Shown piece by piece: positions 44,728 to 53,109 of a stretch of 64,000 nucleotides of DNA. The notes beneath the pieces were generated by a model. It searched no databases. It was not told where the DNA came from and saw only the letters and a program-made list of their open reading frames with translations. A program made the position numbers and the translations under genes. Each line of letters starts with the position of its first letter. Position 1 is the stretch's first letter. The stretch comes from Reyranella sp. (lineage in GTDB: Bacteria > Pseudomonadota > Alphaproteobacteria > Reyranellales > Reyranellaceae), in NCBI RefSeq assembly GCF_030651995.1, contig NZ_JAUSBN010000031.1:1-64000 (forward strand), read 5' to 3'.

Positions 44728-44895
44728 ATGACCGACAGCAACAAGCCCACCCCGCCGGAGCCGCCCAAGGCGGACCCGGCAACACCCCCCGTCCCCGAGA
44801 AGCCCAAGAAGGTCGAGGAGATCGGCGGCCCGCCCGGCCCCGAGCCCACGCGCTACGGCGACTGGCAGTTCAACGGGAAGGTAACGGACTTCTAG
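44728..44895 (+). CDS. Succinate dehydrogenase assembly factor 4-like (DUF1674)
   Basis: 55 residues from ATG 44728 (the frame is open from 44692). The C-terminus EIGGPPGPEPTRYGDWQFNG followed by KVTDF is the DUF1674/SdhAF4 signature, and the N-terminal half is Pro/Lys-rich (TPPEPPKADPATPPVPEKPKK). In mitochondria SDHAF4 binds flavinylated SdhA before assembly; the bacterial role is by homology. One base separates its stop from the ATG of the next flavoenzyme gene. Confidence 0.88.
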   Translation: MTDSNKPTPPEPPKADPATPPVPEKPKKVEEIGGPPGPEPTRYGDWQFNGKVTDF

Positions 44896-44896
44896 G

Positions 44897-46240
44897 ATGC
44901 GCACCGACATCTTCCACCCCAGCTTCAAGGCGCAACCCTGGTGGTGGGAGGCGTGGACGCCCAACAACGCGCTGAGCGTCGATCCGCCCGCGAAGACCGA
45001 CGTGGTGATCGTGGGGGCCGGCTATGGCGGCCTGTCGACGGCGCTGGAGCTGCGGCGCAACGGCATCGACTGCGTGGTGCTGGAGCGCGGCGTGTTCGGC
45101 ATCGGCGCCTCGACGCGCAACGGCGGCATGCTCTCGGGCGGTACCAACATCGCCAAGGGGCTGGGCGGCAAGAACCCCAAGGTCGAGGCCGAGTTCGAGG
45201 CCAACAAGGCGGCGTTCCTGGGCAGCGGCGCCGATTCGCTGCAGACCCTGATCGACATCATCCACCGCGAGAAAATCGACTGCGGCCTGATCACCAACGG
45301 CCGCTTCACCGGCGCCTGGACGCCCAAGCACTACGACGACCAGGCGCGCAAGGTCGAGATGTTCAACAAGTACGCCCATGTCGGCGCCGAGATGATCCCG
45401 CGCGAGCGGGTGCGCGAGATGATGGCGTCCGACTATTACTATGGCGGCATGTACGTGAAGAGCGGCGGCAACCTCCATCCCGCGCGCTACTACAAGGGAC
45501 TGCTCGAGGCCGCGCACGGCCAGGGCGCCGTGCTGTGCGGCGAGGTCGAGGCCGAGCGCATCGAAAAGACGAGTAACGCGAAGACGGGCAGCGGCTGGCG
45601 CGTGCTGACGGCCAAGGGCCCGATCGCCTGCAAGGAAGTCGTCATCGCCACCAACGGCTATACCGGCGACCTGACGCCCAAGCTGAAGATGCGCGTCGTG
45701 CCGGTGGCAAGCCACATCATCGCCACCGAAGAGCTGCCGATGCCGGCGACCGACCTGATCCCGCTGCAGCGCTCGATCGGCGACACCAAGCGGGTGCTGA
45801 CCTACTACCGGCCCTCGCCCGACGGCCGGCACATGATCTTCGGCGGCCGCGCCCGCTTCACGGCGGCGCCGCCGGAAGTGAGCGCACCGATCCTGTACCA
45901 GTACATGATCGACCGGTTCCCGCAGCTCAAGGGCATCCGCATCACCCATGTCTGGACGGGCAACGTGGCCTTCGCGCTCGATTCGATGTCGCACATGGGC
46001 CAGGACGACGGCATGCACTACCTGCTCGCCTGCAACGGCAGCGGCGTCGCCATGATGACCTATCTCGGCACCCAGACCGCGAAGAAGATCGCCGGCGGCT
46101 CCAACGCCCCGGTCAATGCCTTCGACGGCCGCGAATTCCCCGGGCATCCGCTCTACAACGGCGACCCCTCGCTCTATCTCCCGCTGATCGGCGCCCTCTA
46201 CCGCACGCGCGACTGGCTCGACCGCAAGATGGCCGGCTGA
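44897..46240 (+). CDS. FAD-dependent amine oxidoreductase (DAO family, PuuB-like)
   Basis: 447 residues. The dinucleotide loop is VVIVGAGYGGLSTALELRRNG, followed by LERGVFGIGASTRNGGMLSGG as in gamma-glutamylputrescine oxidase-type enzymes, the substrate-binding middle, and ATNGYTGDLTP plus HYLLACNGSGVAMMTYLG at the FAD C-terminal site. Such enzymes oxidise secondary or primary amines with O2. It follows the SdhAF4 gene at one base and precedes an opine-dehydrogenase-like gene by 18 bp. The shared transcript suggests amino compound metabolism; the substrate is not known. Confidence 0.88.
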   Translation: MRTDIFHPSFKAQPWWWEAWTPNNALSVDPPAKTDVVIVGAGYGGLSTALELRRNGIDCVVLERGVFGIGASTRNGGMLSGGTNIAKGLGGKNPKVEAEFEANKAAFLGSGADSLQTLIDIIHREKIDCGLITNGRFTGAWTPKHYDDQARKVEMFNKYAHVGAEMIPRERVREMMASDYYYGGMYVKSGGNLHPARYYKGLLEAAHGQGAVLCGEVEAERIEKTSNAKTGSGWRVLTAKGPIACKEVVIATNGYTGDLTPKLKMRVVPVASHIIATEELPMPATDLIPLQRSIGDTKRVLTYYRPSPDGRHMIFGGRARFTAAPPEVSAPILYQYMIDRFPQLKGIRITHVWTGNVAFALDSMSHMGQDDGMHYLLACNGSGVAMMTYLGTQTAKKIAGGSNAPVNAFDGREFPGHPLYNGDPSLYLPLIGALYRTRDWLDRKMAG

Positions 46241-46258
46241 AACAGGATTTTTTGACCA

Positions 46259-47344
46259 ATGAAGGTTGGCATCGTCGGCGCGGGCGCGATCGCGTTTGGA
46301 ATGGCGGCGTTTCTCGAACAGGCGGGACATGCCGCCACCCTGTGGTCGCCCTCCGGTGAGCGCACCAGGGCGCTGGCCGCGGGCGAGCCGCTCGTGGCTG
46401 CCGGCGCGATCGAGGGATCGTTCACGCCGGCTGTCGCCACCAGCGCCGAGTCGCTCGCAGCCGGTGCCGAGGTGCTCCTGATCGCCTTGCCGGCCTACGG
46501 GCACAAGCACGTCTTCGACCGGATCGCGGCGCACGTCACAGCGAAGCAGACGGTGATCGTCAGCTCGCACGCCTCGTTCGGCGCGCTGTACCTCTCAAAA
46601 CTACTCGCTGCCCGCAGCATCACGGTGCCGATCGTCGCCTGGGGCACGACGCTGGTGAGCGGCCGTCAGACCGGTCCGGCCAAGGTCCAGGTGAACACGG
46701 TGCGCAAGTCCGTCGATCTCGCCACACTGCCCGCGTCGCGCAGCGCCGAGGGTCTCGCCCTCTGCCAGACCCTGTTCGGCGACCGCTTCGTCGACCGGCA
46801 GAGCCTGCTGGCCATCGCGCTCAGCAATCTCAATCCGACGATCCACATGGGGATCGCGCTCGGCAACATGACGCGCATGGAGCGGGCCGAGACCTGGGGC
46901 CAGGCCGAGAACGTGACGCCCAAGGTCGGCCGCCTGCTGGAGGAACTCGATCGCGAGCGTCTCGCTGTTGCGACGGCGCTCGGCCTGGAGGTGCGCACGA
47001 TCTTCCAGCATCTCAACCTCTCATTCGGTGTGCCCGTCGGATCCGCCTTCGAGATGCATCAGGCTATGCATGCCATCGGCAAGAGCGGCGCCGGCCCGAC
47101 CACGGCCGACAGCCGCTACGTCACCGAGGACGTGCCGTTCGGCCTGGTCCCGACCGCAAAACTCGGCCGCCTCGCCGGCTCTCCCGCGCCGTTGCACGAG
47201 GCCGGCGTCAGCCTCTTCTCGGCGATGTACGGGCGCGACTTCACAGCCGAGAACGACCTGTTGGGCGCCCTCGACATAGACGCGCTTTCTCTGGCGAAGC
47301 TCCAGACGCTGTGCCGCGACGGCTATTCTCGTCTGTCGTCCTGA
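46259..47344 (+). CDS. NAD/NADP octopine/nopaline dehydrogenase family protein
   Basis: 361 residues. Rossmann loop KVGIVGAGAIAFGMAAFLE, AEVLLIALPAYGHKHVF, then the ODH helical domain: LSNLNPTIHMGIALGNMTRMERAE, FEMHQAMH, ADSRYVTEDVPFGL with the conserved His and Asp/Arg positions. Opine dehydrogenases condense or cleave amino acids with keto acids. The last codons CTG TCG TCC TGA are part of a family-B inverted repeat (47334-47421), so the element supplies the stop codon. Confidence 0.85.
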   Translation: MKVGIVGAGAIAFGMAAFLEQAGHAATLWSPSGERTRALAAGEPLVAAGAIEGSFTPAVATSAESLAAGAEVLLIALPAYGHKHVFDRIAAHVTAKQTVIVSSHASFGALYLSKLLAARSITVPIVAWGTTLVSGRQTGPAKVQVNTVRKSVDLATLPASRSAEGLALCQTLFGDRFVDRQSLLAIALSNLNPTIHMGIALGNMTRMERAETWGQAENVTPKVGRLLEELDRERLAVATALGLEVRTIFQHLNLSFGVPVGSAFEMHQAMHAIGKSGAGPTTADSRYVTEDVPFGLVPTAKLGRLAGSPAPLHEAGVSLFSAMYGRDFTAENDLLGALDIDALSLAKLQTLCRDGYSRLSS

Positions 47345-47421
47345 GCGCAGCGAAGGACCTTGCGCAACGACCGAAGTACTGCGGAGCTGGCGTTAGATCC
47401 TTCGCTTCGCTCAGGATGACA
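47334..47421. repeat. Intergenic inverted repeat, family B variant overlapping a gene end
   Basis: 88 bp with left arm TGTCGTCCTGAGCGCAGCGA and right arm TCGCTTCGCTCAGGATGACA at the far end. It starts inside the opine-dehydrogenase-like gene and contains its TGA (47342-47344). It ends 18 bp before the threonine ammonia-lyase start. Confidence 0.82.
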
Positions 47422-47439
47422 AGAATTGAGAGCCAAGAG

Positions 47440-48669
47440 ATGAGCACCGACACCCTCCCCGTCTCCCTCGCCGACGTGCGCGCCGCCGCGGCGCGGATCA
47501 AGGGCGCGGTGGTCCACACGCCCTGCCTGCGCAGCGAGACGCTGTCGCGCATCGCCAGGGCGGACGTCTGGATCAAGTTCGAGAACCTGCAGTTCACCGC
47601 CTCGTTCAAGGAGCGCGGCGCGCTGAACACGCTGCTGCAGCTCACCGACGAGGAGCGCCGCCGCGGCGTCATCGCCATGTCGGCCGGCAACCACGCGCAG
47701 GGCGTCGCCTATCACGCCGGCCGGCTGGGCATTCCCGCCACCATCGTGATGCCGTCCTTCACGCCCAACACCAAGGTCAAGCACACGCGCGGCCACGGCG
47801 CGCGGGTCATCCTGATCGGCGACACGCTGGCAGAAGCGGCCGCCGAGGCCCATCGCCTGGCCGACGCCGAGAAGCTGGTGTTCGTGCATCCCTATGACGA
47901 CCCGCGCATCATCGCAGGCCAGGGCACCATCGCGCTCGAGATGTTGGAGGACGTGCCCGAACTCGACACGCTGGTCGTGCCGGTCGGCGGCGGCGGCATG
48001 CTGGCGGGCTGCGCCGTCGCCGCGCGCGGCCTCAAGCCCGACCTGAGGGTGATCGGCGTCGAGACGGCCGGCTACTCGGCCATGCGCCAGCTGCTGGCCG
48101 GTGAGCCCGTGACGGTGGGCGGCGACACGATCGCCGAGGGCATCGCCGTGCGCGACATCGGCCGGGCGCCGTTCACCATCGCCCGCGCGCTGGTCGACCG
48201 GGTGCTGGCGGTCGACGAGGTGGCGATCGAGCGCGCCATCGCGCTGTTCCTCGAAGTCGAGAAGACCGTGGCCGAGGGCGCGGGCGCCGCCGGCTTGGCG
48301 GCCCTGCTGGCCCACCCCGAGGTCTTCGCCGGCCGCAAGGTCGGGCTGATCCTGTGCGGCGGCAACATCGACACCCGCCTGCTGGCGTCGGTCCTGCTGC
48401 GCGGCCTGGTCCGCGACGGCCGCATCGTGCGGCTCCGCCTGATGATCGGCGATGCGCCGGGCCAGCTCGCCCGCGTGGCCGGCCTGATCGGCGGTGCCGG
48501 CGGCAACATCGTCGAAGTGCTGCACCAGCGGCTGTTCGGCGTGGTCGCCAAGGCCACCGAACTCGACGTCACCGTCGAAACCCGCGACCGCGCCCATCTG
48601 GGCGAACTCCTGGCCGCCCTGCAATCCGACGGCTTCAAGGTCCGCGTCCTGGAGGGCGCAGACGCGTAA
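47440..48669 (+). CDS. Threonine ammonia-lyase (biosynthetic-type fold with ACT domain)
   Basis: 409 residues from ATG 47440; the earlier frame reads through the repeat. PLP-Lys is K57 in TASFKERGALN; MSAGNHAQGVAYHAG, VPVGGGGMLAGCA and LCGGNIDTRL are the remaining PLP-site landmarks. The C-terminal 75 residues form an ACT domain (LRLMIGDAPGQLARVAGLIGG to FGVVAKATELDVTVETRDR), the likely allosteric site. It deaminates threonine to 2-oxobutyrate. Length about 400 with a single ACT domain fits the catabolic/short form as well as biosynthetic ones, so ilvA versus tdcB is not decided. Confidence 0.93.
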   Translation: MSTDTLPVSLADVRAAAARIKGAVVHTPCLRSETLSRIARADVWIKFENLQFTASFKERGALNTLLQLTDEERRRGVIAMSAGNHAQGVAYHAGRLGIPATIVMPSFTPNTKVKHTRGHGARVILIGDTLAEAAAEAHRLADAEKLVFVHPYDDPRIIAGQGTIALEMLEDVPELDTLVVPVGGGGMLAGCAVAARGLKPDLRVIGVETAGYSAMRQLLAGEPVTVGGDTIAEGIAVRDIGRAPFTIARALVDRVLAVDEVAIERAIALFLEVEKTVAEGAGAAGLAALLAHPEVFAGRKVGLILCGGNIDTRLLASVLLRGLVRDGRIVRLRLMIGDAPGQLARVAGLIGGAGGNIVEVLHQRLFGVVAKATELDVTVETRDRAHLGELLAALQSDGFKVRVLEGADA

Positions 48670-48714
48670 ATCCACCGCTTTCTCCCCACCGGAGAGGGAG
48701 CTAAAAGACCGGCC

Positions 48715-50328
48715 ATGTCCGCCTCGACCCAGTACGTCCCCTCGCCCACGCCCGACCTGGCCCGCATCCAGCGCGCGTTGATCTCCGTTTCCGACAAGGA
48801 GGGCCTGGTCGAACTGGGCCAGGCGCTGGCGGCGCACGGGGTGGAAATCCTGTCGACCGGCGGCTCGGCCAAGTCGCTGCGCGACGCCGGCCTGAAGGTG
48901 GTCGAGGTCAGCGACCACACCGGCTTCCCCGAGATCATGGACGGGCGGGTGAAGACGCTGCAGCCCTCGATCCATGGCGGCATCCTGGCCCGCCGCACCG
49001 ACGCGGGGCACCAGAAGGCGATGAGCGATCACAGGATCGCGGGCATCGATCTGGTGGTGGTGAACCTCTATCCGTTCGAGGCCACGGTCGCGCGCGGCGC
49101 CGACTTCCCGACCTGCGTCGAGAACATCGACATCGGCGGCCCGGCGCTGATCCGCGCCTCGGCCAAGAACCACGACTTCGTGACGATCGTGGTCGACCCG
49201 AAGGACTATGCCTCGGTGCTGGAGGAGCTGGCCGCGAACAAGGGCGCCACCACCCTGGCGCTGCGCCGCAAGCTGGCGGCCAAGGCCTATGCCCGCACCG
49301 CGTCCTACGATTCGGCGATCGCCAACTGGTTCGCCACGCAGGAAGGCGAGACCTTCCCTGAGCGGCTGACCCTGTCGGCCGAGCGCGTGCAGACGCTGCG
49401 CTACGGCGAGAACCCGCACCAGAAGGCCGCCTTCTACAGCGACGGCAGCAAGCGGCCGGGCGTCGCCACGGCGCGCATGATCCAGGGCAAGGAGCTGTCC
49501 TACAACAATATCGGCGACACCGAATCGGCCTACGAGTGCGTCGCGGAGTTCGCCGAATCGGCCATCGTCGTGGTGAAGCACGCCAACCCCTGCGGCGTGG
49601 CGGTCGATGCCGACCAGTTCACCGCCTACCAGAAGGCCTATGCCTGCGATCCCGTCTCGATCTTCGGCGGCATCGTCGCGGTCAACCGCACGCTGGAGGC
49701 CCGGGTCGCGGCCGAACTGGTGAAGCTTTTCCTCGAGGTCGTGATCGCGCCCGACGCGACGCCGGAAGCGCTGGCGATCCTCGCCACCAAGAAGAACGTG
49801 CGCGTGCTGCTGGCCGGTGCCCTGCCCGATCCGACCACGGCCGGCATGACCCTGAAGAGCGTCGCCGGCGGCTATCTCTTCCAGACGCGCGACAACGGCC
49901 ACCTTACGAAGGCCGACCTCAAGGTCGTGACCAGGCGGTCGCCGACCGCGAAGGAACTCGACGACCTGTTGTTTGCCTTCACGGTCTGCAAGCACGTCAA
50001 GTCGAACGCCATCGTCTACGCCAAGGACGGCGCCACGGTGGGCGTCGGCGCCGGCCAGATGAACCGCCGCGACTCCTCACGCATCGCCGCCATCCGCGCC
50101 GCCGAATCAGGCGAGGCCGCGGGCCTCGCGGTGAGCCCGGCGGTCGGCAGCGTCGTCGCTTCGGACGCCTTCTTCCCCTTCGCCGACGGACTCTTGGCCG
50201 CCGCCGAAGCCGGCGCGACGGCGATCATCCAGCCGGGCGGCTCGATGCGCGACAAGGAAGTGATCGAGGCCGCCGACGAGAAGGGCCTCGCAATGGTGTT
50301 CACCGGGATGCGGCACTTCCGGCATTGA
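48715..50328 (+). CDS. purH: Bifunctional AICAR transformylase/IMP cyclohydrolase
   Basis: 537 residues, full length. It performs the last two steps to IMP. The cyclohydrolase domain has [42 protein letters not shown] and [15 protein letters not shown]. The transformylase domain has [37 protein letters not shown] and [21 protein letters not shown] precedes the ATG. It faces purT across a family-B-like repeat, so two folate/formate purine genes end together. Confidence 0.97.
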   Translation: MSASTQYVPSPTPDLARIQRALISVSDKEGLVELGQALAAHGVEILSTGGSAKSLRDAGLKVVEVSDHTGFPEIMDGRVKTLQPSIHGGILARRTDAGHQKAMSDHRIAGIDLVVVNLYPFEATVARGADFPTCVENIDIGGPALIRASAKNHDFVTIVVDPKDYASVLEELAANKGATTLALRRKLAAKAYARTASYDSAIANWFATQEGETFPERLTLSAERVQTLRYGENPHQKAAFYSDGSKRPGVATARMIQGKELSYNNIGDTESAYECVAEFAESAIVVVKHANPCGVAVDADQFTAYQKAYACDPVSIFGGIVAVNRTLEARVAAELVKLFLEVVIAPDATPEALAILATKKNVRVLLAGALPDPTTAGMTLKSVAGGYLFQTRDNGHLTKADLKVVTRRSPTAKELDDLLFAFTVCKHVKSNAIVYAKDGATVGVGAGQMNRRDSSRIAAIRAAESGEAAGLAVSPAVGSVVASDAFFPFADGLLAAAEAGATAIIQPGGSMRDKEVIEAADEKGLAMVFTGMRHFRH

Positions 50329-50334
50329 GTCCCA

Positions 50335-50453
50335 CCCGTCGTCCCGAGCGAAGCGCCGCAGGCGCGTAGTCGAGGGACCTCTTTTCCGGCGCACGGTGTG
50401 TCGAAGCGAAGAAAGGTCCCTCGACTTCGCTGCGCTCCGCTCGGGACGACGGG
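50335..50453. repeat. Intergenic inverted repeat, family B/D variant
   Basis: 119 bp between convergent purH and purT. Outer arms CCCGTCGTCCCGAGCG and CGGGACGACGGG, inner arms GTCGAGGGACCT and AGGTCCCTCGAC. Ends combine features of family B (GAGGGACCT) and D (CGTCGT). It probably serves as a bidirectional terminator. Confidence 0.83.
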
Positions 50454-50460
50454 CTATTTC

Positions 50461-51651
50461 CTACCCGACCTTGATCTGCTTCGCCGACGTCATCGCCTTG
50501 CGGCGCGCGTCCTTCACCGTGCGGCCGGTCGCCAGCGCGACGGCCATGCGGCGGTGGCCCTTCACCTCGGGCTTGCCGAAGATGCGCACCGACGTGCCCG
50601 GTGCAGCGAGCGCCTTGGCGATGCCGGTGTAGGTCGGGTCCTCGAGATTGCCATGGCCGAGCACGGGCACAGAGGCGCCGGGCTGGCAGGTGATCTCGGG
50701 GATCGGCAGGCCGAGGATGGCGCGGACGTGCAGCTCCATCTCGCTCATGTTCTGCGTGACCATGGTCACCATGCCGGTGTCGTGCGGGCGCGGCGACAGT
50801 TCGGAGAACCAGACCTTGTCGCCCTTCACGAACATCTCGACGCCGAACAGGCCGCGGCCCCTGGCGCCGCACAGCTCGTTCACGACCTTCCTCGCGATGT
50901 CGCGCGCCTTGCGCAGCGCCGGCTTCGACATGGCGTGCGGCTGCCAGCTTTCGCGATAGTCGCCGTCGACCTGGATGTGGCCGATCGGCTCGCAGAAGCC
51001 GAAGCCGCCCTCGTGGCGCACGGTGAGCAGGGTGATCTCGTAGTCGAAGTCGATGGCGCCCTCGACGATCACCAGCCCGGTGCTGGCGCGCGTGCCTTCC
51101 ATCGCGATCTTCCAGCTCCTGGCGACGTCGGCAGGCTTGCGCGCCACGCTCTGGCCGTGGCCGGACGACGACATGGTGGGCTTGATGAAGCAGGGAAAGC
51201 CCACGGCTTCGGCGCCGGCCTGCAGCTCCTCGAGGCTGGCGGCAAAGCGATAGGGCGAGGTCGGCAGCTTGAGCTTCTCGGCCGCGAGCTTGCGGATGCC
51301 GCGGCGGTCCATGGTGAGCTGCGCGGCGCGCGCCGTCGGGATGACGGTCCAGCCCTCCTTCTCCAGCTCGACCAGCGTGTCGGTGGCGATGGCCTCGATC
51401 TCGGGCACGATGAAGTCGGGCTTCACCGTCTCGACGACATGGCGCATCGCCCCGCCGTCGCGCATGTCGAACTCGTAGGCGCTGTTGGCGACCAGCATGG
51501 CCGGCGCATCGGCATAGCGGTCGCAGGCGATGACCTCGATGCCGAAGCGCATCGCCTCGATGACGACTTCCTTGCCGAGTTCACCCGAGCCCAGCATCAT
51601 GAGCTTGATCGCGGAGGGCTTGAGCGGCGTGCCGAATTTCTTGATCTTCAT
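50461..51651 (-). CDS. purT: Formate-dependent phosphoribosylglycinamide formyltransferase
   Basis: 396 residues from ATG 51651 (the longer frame drops 13 codons). ATP-grasp enzyme making formyl-GAR from formate and ATP. KLMMLGSGELGKEVVIEA is the N-terminal loop; FPCFIKPTMSSSGHGQSV and GLVIVEGAIDFDYEITLLTVR form the ATP-grasp core; VWFSELSPRPHDTGMVT carries Mg2+ ligands. It provides the formate route beside the folate enzyme PurN, not seen here. Divergent from the RND adaptor across a 303-bp gap. Confidence 0.96.
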   Translation of the reverse strand: MKIKKFGTPLKPSAIKLMMLGSGELGKEVVIEAMRFGIEVIACDRYADAPAMLVANSAYEFDMRDGGAMRHVVETVKPDFIVPEIEAIATDTLVELEKEGWTVIPTARAAQLTMDRRGIRKLAAEKLKLPTSPYRFAASLEELQAGAEAVGFPCFIKPTMSSSGHGQSVARKPADVARSWKIAMEGTRASTGLVIVEGAIDFDYEITLLTVRHEGGFGFCEPIGHIQVDGDYRESWQPHAMSKPALRKARDIARKVVNELCGARGRGLFGVEMFVKGDKVWFSELSPRPHDTGMVTMVTQNMSEMELHVRAILGLPIPEITCQPGASVPVLGHGNLEDPTYTGIAKALAAPGTSVRIFGKPEVKGHRRMAVALATGRTVKDARRKAMTSAKQIKVG

Positions 51652-51954
51652 GCGCTCATGATAGCAGGCGAACTCCTCCCGCCAACCCACCGGCCACGGC
51701 CTGCGCTGGCCGCTGGACGGCTCCGCAAAGCGAGCTGCGACTGCACCAGCCTTGTTCGCGATCGGTCTGAACGCTTGAATGGCCGAAACGTTGCGCGCAG
51801 AGCGGGGCGAGCCTCGTTCTTATTCAACCCTGCAGTTGCCTGTGAAACTCCGTTCCCTGGAAGTGCGCCAGTTACTTCGCGAGGAATTGACACCGCCTGA
51901 TACGGCAACCACATGTCGACTTCGCGACGCAGAATTGTTCGCGGGGGAGTCCAA
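51652..51954. other. 303-bp intergenic region between purT and the RND adaptor
   Basis: No frame with protein-like composition. A consensus TTGACA lies at 51887-51892, but a convincing -10 box at the usual spacing is absent (the 17-base position reads CACATG). GGGGGAG at 51942-51948 is the ribosome-binding site of the adaptor. An in-frame ATG at 51913 lies between these. No hairpin or riboswitch-like fold recognised. Confidence 0.5.
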
Positions 51955-53100
51955 GTGTCCGTACGTCGCCGCCTGCTGGCTGTCGCCAGCCTCTGCCTCC
52001 TGGCTCTTTCGTCCGCGTCTTTCGCCCAGGGCGGCCCGCCGGCCATGCCGGTCACCGTCTCCGAGCCCCTCGCCAAGCGCGTCACCCAGTGGGACGAGTA
52101 TTCCGGCCGCTTCGAAGCGGTCGCCACCGTCGAAGTGCGGGCGCGCGTCTCCGGCTTCATCGACAAGATCGACTTCCGCGACGGCCAGGTCGTCAGAGAG
52201 GGTGATCCCCTGTTCACCATCGACAAGCGGCCCTACGAGATCGCGGTCGAATCGGCGGAAGCCGAGGTTGCACGCAACAAGGCGCAGGTCGATCTGGCGG
52301 AGCTGCAGGTCGGTCGCGGCGCGTCGCTGATTGCCTCACGGACCATTACCGAAGCGGAGCAGGATTCCCGCAAGTCGACCCTCGCCGTCGCCCGCGCCCA
52401 GCTCAAGTCCGCCCAAGCAGCCCTGCGCAACGCCCAGCTCAACCTCGAATGGACGAACGTCACCGCGCCGATCGCCGGCCGCATCTCTGATCGCAAGGTC
52501 GATGCCGGCAATCTGATCTCGGGCGGCCAGAGCGGCGCCACGCTGCTCGCCACCATCGTGACGCTCGACCCCATCCGCTTCGTCTTCGATATCTCCGAGT
52601 CCGATCATCTGCGCTACAGCCGCCTGATCCTGTCGGGCGCGCTTGCCTCCTCCCGCGACGGCGCCAATCCCGTCCGCATCCGGCTCTCCGACGAGACCGA
52701 CTGGAAGCGCACCGGCAAGGTCGACTTCGTCGACAATGCGATGACCGCGCGGTCGGGCACGATCCGCGTCCGGGCGCTCGTCGACAACAAGGACCAGCTG
52801 CTGACGCCGGGCATCTTCGGCCGCCTGCAGCTGTTCGGCGGCGAGTACGATGCGCTGCTGGTCCCCGACTCGGCCATCATCTCCGACCAGGCGCGCAAGA
52901 TCGTCTTCACCGTCGGCGACGACGGCGTCGTGCAGGCAAAGCCCGTCACGCTCGGCACGATCGTCGACGGGCTGCGGGTGATCCGCTCCGGCCTCGCACC
53001 CACCGACAAGGTGGTGCTCGACGGCCTCGCCAATCCCATGGTCCGGCCCGGTGCGAAGGTCGTGCCGCAGAAGGGCGAGATCGTCGCCAAGGCCAAGTAG
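51955..53100 (+). CDS. RND efflux periplasmic adaptor (MFP) subunit
   Basis: 381 residues from GTG 51955, chosen because GGGGGAG lies 7 bases before it and the product begins with a signal sequence (VRRRLLAVASLCLLALSSASFAQ). An upstream ATG at 51913 would add 14 Arg-rich residues. Lipoyl halves (VEVRARVSGFIDKIDF with GRISDRKVDAGNL), a helical hairpin (ALRNAQLNLEWTNV, AEAEVARNKAQVDLAEL) and beta-barrel/MP domains (TLGTIVDGLRVIRSGL) are present. It links the permease to an outer-membrane channel. The permease gene follows 9 bp later. No outer-membrane factor gene is nearby. Confidence 0.92.
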   Translation: MSVRRRLLAVASLCLLALSSASFAQGGPPAMPVTVSEPLAKRVTQWDEYSGRFEAVATVEVRARVSGFIDKIDFRDGQVVREGDPLFTIDKRPYEIAVESAEAEVARNKAQVDLAELQVGRGASLIASRTITEAEQDSRKSTLAVARAQLKSAQAALRNAQLNLEWTNVTAPIAGRISDRKVDAGNLISGGQSGATLLATIVTLDPIRFVFDISESDHLRYSRLILSGALASSRDGANPVRIRLSDETDWKRTGKVDFVDNAMTARSGTIRVRALVDNKDQLLTPGIFGRLQLFGGEYDALLVPDSAIISDQARKIVFTVGDDGVVQAKPVTLGTIVDGLRVIRSGLAPTDKVVLDGLANPMVRPGAKVVPQKGEIVAKAK

Positions 53101-53109
53101 GGGCCCGTC

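Noticed and set aside
51887..51915. Consensus promoter upstream of the RND adaptor
   Set aside because: TTGACA is present but no fitting -10 hexamer, so it may be chance.
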